Part shown: piece after piece, positions 1-7,034 of the stretch
How the letters are laid out: each line of letters begins with the position of its first letter
Numbering within the stretch: the first letter of the stretch is position 1
Assembly: GCA_038200385.1 (NCBI GenBank)
Contig: JBBPYA010000022.1
Span: 1 to 17,314, forward strand
Source: JBBPYA01 sp038200385
GTDB lineage: Bacteria; Actinomycetota; Actinomycetes; Mycobacteriales; Geodermatophilaceae
Reading direction: 5' to 3'
DNA length: 17,314 nt
Program-made: the position numbers and the translations under genes
Notes under the pieces: model-generated
What the model saw: only the letters and a program-made list of their open reading frames with translations
What the model was told of the DNA's origin: nothing
Database searches by the model: none

Positions 1-147
1 CACCGGCGGACCGTCCGGCGGGCCGTCCTCGACGTAGGCCATCCGGAGCGACCCGCCCTCGCCGTCGGGGACATCGGCGTACCGCGGGGGGTAGGGGAAG
101 CCGGCCAGGTCGGCGAACCGATCCTCCGGCGTGCGCAGGGCATGCAT
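1..147 (-). CDS. Haloalkane dehalogenase, N-terminal part (runs off the window)
   Basis: Only the first 49 codons are present; the gene continues beyond base 1. Translation from the ATG at 147-145 begins MHALRTPEDRFADLAGFPYP and continues with a PRYADVPDGEGGSLRMAYVEDG-type stretch. This is the characteristic start of alpha/beta-hydrolase haloalkane dehalogenases (a Phe-Pro-Tyr segment, then a beta-hairpin with the GEGGxLRMxYVEDG pattern just before the oxyanion-hole region). The family hydrolyses carbon-halogen bonds in haloalkanes to give an alcohol and halide in the cytoplasm. The nucleophile Asp, the catalytic His and the cap domain lie outside the window, so catalytic competence cannot be judged. 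The gene is divergent from the flavin reductase remnant that begins about 40 bases away. No strong ribosome binding site is visible. The family call rests on remembered similarity of a short segment; another alpha/beta hydrolase is possible. Confidence 0.72.
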   Translation of the reverse strand, partial: MHALRTPEDRFADLAGFPYPPRYADVPDGEGGSLRMAYVEDGPPDGPPV

Positions 148-184
148 GGCATGAGCCTGTCAGGTCCATGGCAGGCCGACGCAC

Positions 185-410
185 GTGGCTGACTGCCGAT
201 TCGACGGGCTCCGCGCAATGTTCCTCAACTGCACGCTCAAGCGTTCCCGGAGCGGTCCCACACCGGCGGTCTGATCGACATCAGCGCCGCGATCATGTGC
301 AAGCACGGCGTCGAGGTCGACGTCGTCCGCGCCGTCGACCGCGACATCGCTACGGGCGTCTATCCGGACATGACCGAGCACGGCTGGGCCACCGACGACT
401 GGCTGGCCCT
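185..410 (+). pseudogene. Broken 5' fragment of a flavodoxin-like NAD(P)H-dependent FMN reductase
   Basis: From about base 200 the plus strand reads FDGLRAMFLNCTLKRS, then a single-base loss near 245-247 moves the reading to another frame, which continues PERSHTGGLIDISAAIM and ends in DIATGVYPDMTEHGWATDDW. This matches the N-terminal third of the flavodoxin-like NADPH-dependent FMN reductase family, including the phosphate-binding start (NCTLK, then SHTxGL). Homology stops at about base 403-410, where the minus-strand amidase begins. The remainder, including the flavin-binding GPIWLG-type loop, is missing. The start is taken as the GTG at 185, but this is uncertain. The gene is therefore dead twice over: frameshifted and 3'-truncated. 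It appears to be a relic of the DNA present before the adjacent minus-strand operon arrived. Confidence 0.65.
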
Positions 411-432
411 CACCGAGACGGCCAAGTCGTCG
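393..432. terminator. Inverted repeat around the amidase stop codon, possible terminator
   Basis: CGACGACTGGC at 393-403 pairs with GCCAAGTCGTCG at 421-432: 11 base pairs with one bulged base and a 17-base loop. The minus-strand amidase stop codon (412-410) lies inside the loop. No T-run follows, as is common for terminators of high-GC actinobacteria. It sits exactly at the end of the transporter/amidase operon. The structure is visible; the function is inferred. Confidence 0.4.
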
Positions 433-1867
433 ACGGGGGTGCGAGGGTGCACGGCAGGTCGGGTGCGCGGACGTGGAAGTCGGTGGCGGACTGGAAGGCC
501 GCGCCGACCCGGAACAGGGTTGCCTCGTCGAAGGGCCGACCGATGAGTTGCATCCCGATGGGCAACCCTTCGCCGTCGAAGCCGCACTGAACGGCGAGCG
601 ACGGCAGGCCGGTGAGCGAGGGGACGCCGGTGAACTGCATGATGGCGGCGAGCATGTCCTCGGGCGCGCCCTCGACGATCTCCACCAGGGTCTCGCCCAC
701 CTTGGTGGCCGTGAAGGGCAGCGTCGGGCAGACGAAAACGTCGACCGTCCGGAACGCGTCAAGGAAGCTGGCGCGCAGGCGGGACCGGTAGCGTTGCGCC
801 TGCAGGTAGTGCGTGGCGAGGTGCAGCTCGCCCGCTTCCAACAGCAGGCGGACGTCGTCCCCATAGTCCTGCGGCCGCTCGCGCAGCCACCGCTGGTGGT
901 AGGTGCTGGGCTCGCAGGACTCGATCGTCAACTGAGCCGAGATGTTGCCGTGGATGCCCTCGACGTCCACGTCCATCACGCGGGCGCCTAACTTGGTGAA
1001 GGTGTCCAGCGCAGCGGTGACGGCGGCGTACACAGGAGCCTGGAGGTGGGAGAAGAAGTAGTCCGGGATGACCCCGATCCGCAGCCCATCGACGCCGCGA
1101 CGGAGGTCGGCCAGGTAGTCCTGGACCACAACATCGGCGCTGCCGGCGTCGCGCCGGTCGTAGCCCGCAAGCACGGAGAGCATCAGGGCACAGTCCTCGA
1201 CGGTCCTGGTCATGGGCCCCACCGTGTCCATGCTCCAGGCGAGCGGGACGACCCCGGCGTTGCTGACCCGTCCGATGGTTGGGCGGATCCCGACGATCCC
1301 GTTGACGGCGGAGGGCAGGCGGATCGATCCGCCGGTGTCGGTGCCGAGCGCGCCGAAGCACGTTCTGGCGGCCACCGCGGCACCGGAGCCGCCGCTGGAC
1401 CCTGCGGGGAACCGCTCCGGGTTCCAGGGATTGCGGACGGAGCCGTAGTGCGGGTTGGCCGACGTCCCACCCCAGGCGAATTCGTGCATGTTGGTCTTGC
1501 CCAGGATGATCGCGCCCGCGCCCTTGAGGCGCTGCGCCACCGTGGCGTCCTCGGTCGGTCGCCAGTCGGCGAGCACCTTGCTTCCTGCCGTCGTGACGAG
1601 CCCGGCCAGCCCGATGTTGTCCTTGAGCGCCAAGGGGATCCCGTGAAGCGGTCCGAGCCGATGCCCCGCCCGGATCATCGTCTCGGCCGCCTGGGCGACC
1701 TGGCGCGCCGCGTCCGCGTAGACGTCGATGTACGCGCAGAGCGTGCCGTCCACCGCATCGATCCGCGCCAAGCAGGCGTCGGTCAGTTCGACGGGCGAAA
1801 TCTCGCCGTCGGTGACGCACCGGGCGGCTTCGCTGAGCGAGAGTTCCAGGAGCTTATCGTCTGGCAT
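410..1867 (-). CDS. Amidase-signature family amidohydrolase, AtzE/GatA-like
   Basis: This 485-residue enzyme of the amidase-signature family should hydrolyse a C-N amide bond in the cytoplasm, releasing ammonia or an amine. The Ser-cisSer-Lys triad is complete: Lys82 (ALKDN), Ser157 (in AGSSGGSG) and nucleophile Ser181 (GTDTGGSIRLPS), with the family's usual spacings of 75 and 24 residues. It starts 3 bases after the stop of a small AtzG/GatC-like gene and has a GGAG about 8 bases upstream of its ATG, so the two are probably translationally coupled and form a complex as AtzE with AtzG do. There is no gatB here, so a tRNA amidotransferase role is unlikely. It is the last gene of an amide/urea-type uptake operon, suggesting an amide or urea derivative as substrate. 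The last dozen residues (from about PCTLAPP) look non-native, as if the reading frame runs into older DNA at a recombination junction. Confidence 0.92.
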   Translation of the reverse strand: MPDDKLLELSLSEAARCVTDGEISPVELTDACLARIDAVDGTLCAYIDVYADAARQVAQAAETMIRAGHRLGPLHGIPLALKDNIGLAGLVTTAGSKVLADWRPTEDATVAQRLKGAGAIILGKTNMHEFAWGGTSANPHYGSVRNPWNPERFPAGSSGGSGAAVAARTCFGALGTDTGGSIRLPSAVNGIVGIRPTIGRVSNAGVVPLAWSMDTVGPMTRTVEDCALMLSVLAGYDRRDAGSADVVVQDYLADLRRGVDGLRIGVIPDYFFSHLQAPVYAAVTAALDTFTKLGARVMDVDVEGIHGNISAQLTIESCEPSTYHQRWLRERPQDYGDDVRLLLEAGELHLATHYLQAQRYRSRLRASFLDAFRTVDVFVCPTLPFTATKVGETLVEIVEGAPEDMLAAIMQFTGVPSLTGLPSLAVQCGFDGEGLPIGMQLIGRPFDEATLFRVGAAFQSATDFHVRAPDLPCTLAPPSTTWPSR

Positions 1868-1870
1868 GGG

Positions 1871-2071
1871 TCACTCCGTCGGATCTGTCGGAGGCTGGCC
1901 GAACACGGTGACCGGCAGCACGTCCCGGTGCTCCCGGGCGCTCATCGCCCGGCTCAGTTCGTTCGCCGCCGGGAGCCAGCCGCCGAGCAGGGCCGCCAGC
2001 GCGGCGATGCGATCGTCGTCCAGCGGCAGCGCCGCGGCCCGGGCCAGCGCCCGAACGTCGTCCTCATCCAT
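1871..2071 (-). CDS. Small AtzG-like (DUF4089/GatC-like) amidase partner subunit
   Basis: This 66-residue protein begins MDEDDVRALARAAALPLDDD and ends near VLPVTVFGQPP. The pattern of a helix, a GL/ALPL motif, a second helix, then a loop ending in a hydrophobic-F-x-P-P tail fits the DUF4089/AtzG family. Its members wrap around an amidase-signature partner in the way GatC wraps around GatA, and in the cyanuric-acid pathway AtzG is the partner of 1-carboxybiuret hydrolase AtzE. The start at 2071 is chosen because GGGAGGA lies about 5 bases upstream; a longer version from 2119 would overlap the ATPase gene and has no such site. It precedes the amidase by 3 bases. The assignment rests on size, pattern and position, not on an alignment; a general GatC-like stabiliser is the main alternative. 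Confidence 0.75.
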   Translation of the reverse strand: MDEDDVRALARAAALPLDDDRIAALAALLGGWLPAANELSRAMSAREHRDVLPVTVFGQPPTDPTE

Positions 2072-2115
2072 CCGTTCCTCCCAGCATCTGCGGCTGTCGT
2101 GGCTGTCTGAGAGGT

Positions 2116-2820
2116 TCACACGCCCATGTACTCGTGCTGGAGCTGCCGATCGGCGAGGATCTCGGCTGACGGTAGGTCGCGGACGATCCGGCCCTTGTCC
2201 ATCACCTTGGCATGCGAAGCCACCCGTACGGCGAACTCGAGGTTCTGCTCGACGAGCACCACGGTGATTCCCTGTCGCTCGTTGACATCCCGCACGTGCG
2301 CGGCGATCGTGCTGACAACCGAGGGCTGGATGCCCTCGGACGGCTCGTCCAGGAGCAGCAGGCGCGGCCGGGTCATCAGCGCGCGTCCGAGCGCCAGAAT
2401 CTGCTGCTGGCCGCCGCTGAGGCCAGCGCCGGCGAGGTCCGCCTTCTCACGCAGTACGGGGAACTGGTCGAGCACCTCGCGAAGCGTCGTTTTCCAGTCC
2501 TTGCGCCCCGTGCCGTACGCCGCGACGCGCAGATTGTCCAGGACGGAAAGTCCCGGGAAGATCTGTCGACCCTGCGGTACGTAGGCGATGCCAAGCCGGG
2601 CCCGGGCGTGGGCAGGCAGCCGGCTGACGTCCTGACCGTCGAAGGTGACGGTCCCGGCCATGAGCGGCAGCTGACCCATGAGCGTCTTGAGCAGGGTCGT
2701 CTTTCCCGCGCCGTTGCGGCCGAGCACCGCGACGCGCTCACCGGCCGCCACCGACAGGTCGAGGTCCTGCAGAACCGGAGTGGTGCCGTAGCCGGCCCGG
2801 AGGCCCTCAGCCCGCAACAT
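2116..2820 (-). CDS. ABC transporter ATPase, UrtE/LivF-like (amide/urea uptake)
   Basis: This 234-residue cytoplasmic ATPase powers an uptake ABC transporter of the branched-chain amino acid/urea/amide class. Visible motifs are Walker A GRNGAGKT (34-41), the Q-loop at Gln83 (VPQGR), signature LSGGQQQ (134-140), Walker B LLLLDEP (154-160) and a C-terminal LVEQN switch segment. The sequence directly after Walker B, SEGIQPS, is typical of UrtE of urea transporters; LivF proteins usually carry an SLGLAP-type sequence there. Its start overlaps the end of the UrtC-UrtD fusion by 14 bases. The next gene downstream is the AtzG-like subunit, 44 bases on. All essential ATPase residues are present, so the protein looks functional. 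Substrate specificity is not set by this subunit. Confidence 0.93.
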   Translation of the reverse strand: MLRAEGLRAGYGTTPVLQDLDLSVAAGERVAVLGRNGAGKTTLLKTLMGQLPLMAGTVTFDGQDVSRLPAHARARLGIAYVPQGRQIFPGLSVLDNLRVAAYGTGRKDWKTTLREVLDQFPVLREKADLAGAGLSGGQQQILALGRALMTRPRLLLLDEPSEGIQPSVVSTIAAHVRDVNERQGITVVLVEQNLEFAVRVASHAKVMDKGRIVRDLPSAEILADRQLQHEYMGV

Positions 2821-4654
2821 CAGCCGTCGACGTCCTTCCGAGGTAGATGTCCAGCACCTGCTCGTCCGCGCGGAGCTCCGAGATGCTGCCGCTGGCGAAG
2901 ACCCGGCCCTCGTGGAACATCGTGACCGGGGCGTCCAGGACCCGAACGAACTCCATGTCGTGCTCCACGACGACCACGGTCGCGTCGACGGCGAGGGCGC
3001 GGATCAGATCCACTGTGCGCAGGGTCTCCTCACGGCCCATCCCCGCGGTCGGCTCGTCGAGCAGCACGACGACAGGCTCGCCGGCCACGACCATGCCGAT
3101 CTCCAGCCACTGGTGCTCGCCGTGCGACAACGAGCCGGCGTCCTCCCCCGCCCGGGCCGTCAGACCCAGCCAGGCAAGGACCGCGTGCGCCCGCTCACCG
3201 GCTGCCCGGGCATCGCGGTGCCGGACGTAGCCAGCCAGCCAGACGTTTTCGTACGCCGTCAGGGTGGCGTAGAAGCTCGGCACCTGCAGCTTGATTCCCA
3301 TCCCGAGCCGGGCGCGCTGGTCCGGGCGCAGGCGCGTGATGTCCGTCGTGCCCATGCGCACCCGGCCCTTCGTCGGGCCGTAGCGACCGGCGAGCAGGTT
3401 GAAGCAGGTGCTCTTGCCGGCCCCGTTCGGACCGATGAGGCAGTGCACGCTCTGCGCCGGCAGCGACAGGGAGGCGCCGCGCAAGGCCTGGACTCCTCCG
3501 AACGTCTTGTGTAGGTCGACGGCCTCAATGGACTGCGGTGCCATCGTGTTGGCCCGCGTGGGCATCTCGGGCCGGAGGGCGTCGGGCGCCGCAGCCGTTG
3601 CGGGTTCCGGGCTTGACCGTGGCGGAGCCAGAAAGCGGCGCAAAAGCGCGGTCGCCGAAGGGACCATGCCCCTGGGCAGCACGAGCACGACGGCGATGAG
3701 TACCGCGCCGAGCACGATCGGAGTTGCCGAGCCGCCGCTGCCGCCAAGCGTCGACGACAGCCCCTGCACAAACGCGACCCCGACGAAGGCGCCGAGGATG
3801 GAGTCCCGGCCTCCGACCAGCACCCAGATCGCGACGAGCGCCGCCTGCTGTAAGCCGAAGACGGCCGGGTTGATGAACAGCCCCCAAGCGGCGTACAAGC
3901 CTCCGGCCAGACCAGCGACCGCACCGCCGATCACGAACGACGCGAGCTTGTAGCGGCGTACGTCGTAGCCCAGCAACGAGGTCCGCAGCTCGTTCTCGCG
4001 AACCCCAGCCACGATGCGCCCGAAGGGCCGACGTCGCAGGATGCTCAAAAGAACAGCGACCGCCACTGCCAGGATCACGCATCCGGCGAGCAGCGCGTTG
4101 GAGCCGAGCAGCACCGGCCCGTCCGCACCGGGCAGCATCAGCGGCGGTACGCCGACGAGGCCGTTGTAGCCGCCAAGCGCTGCCGCGCCGACGTGGTACT
4201 TCGGATCGGCGGTGCTTGACATGACGGTCAGCAGGACCAGCGTGACCGCCAACGTGATGATCGCGACGTACACGTCCCCCACGTTGCCGTAGAAGATGAA
4301 GTAGCCCAGGGCCGCCGCCACGATCGCGGCCACGCAGGCGGCGGCGACGAGCGCCGTGAGGGTCTCATTCGTGCGCCCCGACAAGTCGATGCCCGTGATG
4401 CCGTAGGCGTAGCCCCCGATCCCGAAGAACGCAGCCTGGCCGAAGCTGAAGATGCCGGCGTGCCCCCAGACGAACGTAAAGCTCAGGGCCAGCAGCCCGT
4501 AGATCACCCACAGGGCCCACTCCTGCGCCCGGTAGTCCGGCACGGCCGTCGACAGCGCGACCCCCAGAATCAGCAGCAGCGCCCCGACGCCTAGCTCGCT
4601 GCGGGTGCGCCGCTGCGTCATCGCCGCAAGGAGCGGCCTCCCGAGGATCCTCAC
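2807..4654 (-). CDS. Fused permease-ATPase (UrtC/LivM joined to UrtD/LivG)
   Basis: One uninterrupted frame of 615 codons joins an inner-membrane permease to an ATPase. In numbering from the GTG at 4654, residues of about 20-340 form a multi-span LivM/UrtC permease (FSFGQAAFFGIGGYAYGI near 70-87). A Pro/Ala-rich linker follows (about 344-370), then an ATPase with Walker A GPNGAGKST (408-416), signature LSHGEHQWLEIG (509-520) and Walker B VVLLDEPTAG. The LSHGxxQWLEIG signature is a mark of UrtD. No ribosome site precedes the internal Met at 3544, so separate translation of the ATPase is unlikely. The GTG at 4654 overlaps the previous stop by 4 bases (GTGA) and is preferred; an ATG at 4621 is the alternative (604 residues). 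The apparent extension to 5332 is only an antisense-free shadow frame through the UrtB-like gene. Confidence 0.9.
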   Translation of the reverse strand: MRILGRPLLAAMTQRRTRSELGVGALLLILGVALSTAVPDYRAQEWALWVIYGLLALSFTFVWGHAGIFSFGQAAFFGIGGYAYGITGIDLSGRTNETLTALVAAACVAAIVAAALGYFIFYGNVGDVYVAIITLAVTLVLLTVMSSTADPKYHVGAAALGGYNGLVGVPPLMLPGADGPVLLGSNALLAGCVILAVAVAVLLSILRRRPFGRIVAGVRENELRTSLLGYDVRRYKLASFVIGGAVAGLAGGLYAAWGLFINPAVFGLQQAALVAIWVLVGGRDSILGAFVGVAFVQGLSSTLGGSGGSATPIVLGAVLIAVVLVLPRGMVPSATALLRRFLAPPRSSPEPATAAAPDALRPEMPTRANTMAPQSIEAVDLHKTFGGVQALRGASLSLPAQSVHCLIGPNGAGKSTCFNLLAGRYGPTKGRVRMGTTDITRLRPDQRARLGMGIKLQVPSFYATLTAYENVWLAGYVRHRDARAAGERAHAVLAWLGLTARAGEDAGSLSHGEHQWLEIGMVVAGEPVVVLLDEPTAGMGREETLRTVDLIRALAVDATVVVVEHDMEFVRVLDAPVTMFHEGRVFASGSISELRADEQVLDIYLGRTSTADVAG

Positions 4655-5517
4655 AACTGCCTGCGCCAGCGACCGGAGATGCCGGTGGGAAGCAGCCGCA
4701 GCAGCACAATCGCCACCAAGAGCAGCGACGCGGTTCCCAAAAAGGAACTGAAGACATTCGACACGAGCGAGTCGACGCTGCCGAGCAGCCCCGCGGCCGT
4801 GGCGGTCCCGGTCAGGACCCCGGGTCCTCCCACGACGACGGTCATGAAGGCCCTGCCGACGTATGCCTGACCCATGCTCGGTACGACCCCCGCGACGGGG
4901 GCCAGCAGTGCGCCACCGGCCCCCGCGAGCGCGGCGCCGAAGCCGAAGGTCAGCATGTTGACGCGCCTGGCGTTGATGCCGACGGCACCCGCCATGTCGG
5001 GCAGCTGGGTCGCCGCGCGGGCCATGGTGCCGTAGCGCGTCCTGGTGAAGACCAGGAACACCACGGCGAGCAGCAGCAGTGCCGCGCCGATCAGCACCAG
5101 GTTGTACTCGGACAGGGAGTACCTCCCGACCCGGACCGCCCCGAGCGGTGTCGGGATGCCCTGGGTTGCCGGTCCATAGGCCAGAACGACGACCTGGACC
5201 AGGATCAGGCTCAGTCCCCATGTGGCAAGCATCGTGGCCGCGAGCCGGCCGTACAGGAACTGGATAAGCAGACGTTCGACCGCCAGTCCGACGAGCCCGA
5301 CCGCCAGCGCGGCGGCGATCATGGCCAGCCACACGTTCAGTCCTGCCCGCACGCCACTGAGGGTGAAGAAGGCGCCGAGCATGAGGAACTCCCCGTGCGC
5401 CAGGTTGATCACGCCCATCATCCCGAAGATGACCGCGAGCCCTAGCGAGATGACGACGAGCAGCGCGACGCTGGTGAGGAGCGAGGCGGCAAAGTTGACA
5501 AGCTGGTCACCGTGCAC
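4651..5517 (-). CDS. ABC transporter permease, UrtB/LivH-like
   Basis: This 288-residue inner-membrane permease has about eight hydrophobic segments. The motif VIFGMMGVINLAHGEFLMLGA near residues 28-48 is the hallmark of the LivH/UrtB/FmdE class. With the UrtC part of the fusion gene it would form the membrane channel of the amide/urea-type importer. The GTG start at 5517 lies one base after the stop of the binding-protein gene, and its 3' end overlaps the fusion gene by 4 bases, so the genes are tightly coupled. Length is normal for the family and no damage is visible. The sequence cannot separate a urea, amide or branched-chain amino acid permease; that depends on the binding protein and the neighbouring enzymes. 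Confidence 0.93.
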   Translation of the reverse strand: MHGDQLVNFAASLLTSVALLVVISLGLAVIFGMMGVINLAHGEFLMLGAFFTLSGVRAGLNVWLAMIAAALAVGLVGLAVERLLIQFLYGRLAATMLATWGLSLILVQVVVLAYGPATQGIPTPLGAVRVGRYSLSEYNLVLIGAALLLLAVVFLVFTRTRYGTMARAATQLPDMAGAVGINARRVNMLTFGFGAALAGAGGALLAPVAGVVPSMGQAYVGRAFMTVVVGGPGVLTGTATAAGLLGSVDSLVSNVFSSFLGTASLLLVAIVLLRLLPTGISGRWRRQL

Positions 5518-5518
5518 G

Positions 5519-6787
5519 TCAGGGCGTGAACTGCTTGTTTGTGGCCGGGTTGGCGACTAGGTCGCAGACCTCCTGCTCGAAGGCGGGCGGTACGTCGGCC
5601 TTGGTGTCAAGGACCGTGAAACCCTGGGTGCTGTTCGTCTCACCGATGCTCACGTTCTGGATAACGTGGTGGGACTTTCCGTCCATCGTGACCTTCCCGC
5701 TGGGGGCGTCGATGCTGATGCCCGCCTCGAGGGCCTTGGTGACGGCCGCCCGATCGACGCTCTTGGCCGCGTTGGCGGCGGCGGCCCACAGGTGCCAGCC
5801 GTTCCAGGCCGTGACGGCGGAATCGGTGATGTAGGGGTAGTTGTCTCCGTACTGCTTGTGCCACAGGGCAACGAACCGCTTGTTCTCCGGGTTGTCCAGC
5901 GACTGGATGTACGGCGTCGCGATGACGATGCCCTTGTCCTCGGCGGGCGACAGGACGACCTGCTCGTTGCCGAGCCCGAAGGTGGCGGACACGAGCGGAA
6001 GCGTCTTGATCAGTCCGGTCGAGGAGTACTGCCGGTAGAAGGCGATGTGGTTGCCGCCAACCAGCAGCGACATGACGACATCCGGGCGCCCGGCCTGCAG
6101 GTTGTTAATGACGGAGCGGAAGTCAGTGCTTTCTAGGGGGATGAACTCGGACGTCACCACCGAGCCGCCGTTCTCGCTGGCGTACTTCTCCACCCACTGG
6201 GTCGAGATCCGGCCGTAGTTGTAGTCGGCGGCCACGACGTACACCTTCTTGCCGTACTTGTTCATGGCGTAAGGCACGAGCGCGGCGAGTTGCTGGCTCG
6301 GCACGACGCCGGTGAGGAAGGTGTTCTCGTCGCAGACCCCGCCTTCGTACTGCTCGTTGTAGAAGTACAGCGTCTTCGTGCGGTCCAGGACCGGCCGGAT
6401 TGCCTCGCGAGAGGCGCTGGTGATGCCGCCCATCACGACCGCCACCTTGTCCTTCTGGGCCAGGGTCGTTGCGTACTGGGTGTATTTGGCGTTGTCCGAC
6501 TGGGCGTCGTAGGACACCAGCTGCAGCATCCGGCCATTCACGCCGCCCTTGGCGTTGATGTCGCTGATGGCGAGCTTTGTCGCGTCGGACATCGCCTTGC
6601 CGTAGATGTTCAGCGGGCCCGTCTCGTCCAGGATGCTGCCGACCTTGATGGGCTCGCTGCTTCCGGATCCGCCCCCCGTCGTGCCGCCGGATCCCGATCC
6701 CCCGCAGGCGGTGAGCAGCGCGAGCAGACCGACGGCGACGATGGCGGTGCACCTGCGGCGGTGTCGAAGGGTTAGGGCGCTGCTCAT
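5519..6787 (-). CDS. Amide/urea-type ABC transporter substrate-binding lipoprotein (UrtA/FmdD-like)
   Basis: This 422-residue protein starts with a lipoprotein signal: Arg-rich n-region, hydrophobic core, lipobox LTAC with Cys28 as the lipidated residue, then a Gly/Ser-rich linker. The mature part begins IKVGSILDETGPLNIYGKAM and carries GGITSASREAIRPVLD (120-135) followed by LYFYNEQYEGG (140-150). These segments mark the UrtA/FmdD/AmiC branch of type-I periplasmic binding proteins, which bind urea or short aliphatic amides, as opposed to the leucine-binding branch. It should sit on the outer face of the membrane and deliver substrate to the permease genes downstream. The ATG at 6787 is chosen because GAGAGG stands about 6 bases upstream and the signal peptide starts here; the open frame extends further but the extra residues are non-coding in character. 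The upstream neighbour is an amidase remnant, so the operon may have lost its original first gene. Confidence 0.93.
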   Translation of the reverse strand: MSSALTLRHRRRCTAIVAVGLLALLTACGGSGSGGTTGGGSGSSEPIKVGSILDETGPLNIYGKAMSDATKLAISDINAKGGVNGRMLQLVSYDAQSDNAKYTQYATTLAQKDKVAVVMGGITSASREAIRPVLDRTKTLYFYNEQYEGGVCDENTFLTGVVPSQQLAALVPYAMNKYGKKVYVVAADYNYGRISTQWVEKYASENGGSVVTSEFIPLESTDFRSVINNLQAGRPDVVMSLLVGGNHIAFYRQYSSTGLIKTLPLVSATFGLGNEQVVLSPAEDKGIVIATPYIQSLDNPENKRFVALWHKQYGDNYPYITDSAVTAWNGWHLWAAAANAAKSVDRAAVTKALEAGISIDAPSGKVTMDGKSHHVIQNVSIGETNSTQGFTVLDTKADVPPAFEQEVCDLVANPATNKQFTP

Positions 6788-6840
6788 GGTGGTCCTCTCG
6801 AGGCGGTTCGTGCGGTGGACTGGCGGGCGAGGCAGGGGGC

Positions 6841-7029
6841 TCAGGCAACGGGAGGTGCCGGGAAGCCGCCCACCAGGGTCTCGTAGCCGCTGGCAAAAGT
6901 GAGGACGGTGGACTCGTCCCAATGCTGTCCCACGATCATCATTCCGACGGGACGGCTGTCGGTCACCTCTGCGGGCACGTTGATTGCAGGATGGCCGGTG
7001 ACGTCGAAAGGTGCTGTGTTTCCGTGATG
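6841..7029 (-). pseudogene. 3' remnant of an amidase-signature enzyme
   Basis: Only about 62 C-terminal residues remain. They read HHGNTAPFDVTGHPAINVP and continue through VGMMIVGQHWDESTVL to a normal end near VGGFPAPPVA. The stretch aligns by eye with the C-terminus of the intact nitrile-hydratase-linked amidase in this window (ANTAPFDVTGHPATSVPTAL, then GLMIIGKHFDDATCL, then AVGGFPSPS), so it belongs to the same amidase subgroup but is not an exact copy. There is no start codon or catalytic triad. Homology ends at about 7029, where the plus-strand kinase remnant begins within about 6 bases. It ends 53 bases before the lipoprotein gene and was probably the first gene of the transporter operon before being cut off. 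Confidence 0.78.
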
Positions 7030-7034
7030 TGCCT

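Noticed and set aside
410..2071. GatA-GatC of a tRNA amidotransferase
   Set aside because: No gatB is present and the genes sit in an importer operon; an AtzE/AtzG-type amidase fits better.
1046..2110. Long plus-strand ORFs antisense to the amidase
   Set aside because: Composition is typical of high-GC antisense frames and no domain is recognisable; the opposite strand has a complete enzyme.
2807..5332. A single 841-residue protein on the minus strand
   Set aside because: The part above about 4654 is an Arg/Gly-rich shadow of the UrtB-like gene in another frame; the real protein starts at 4654 or 4621.
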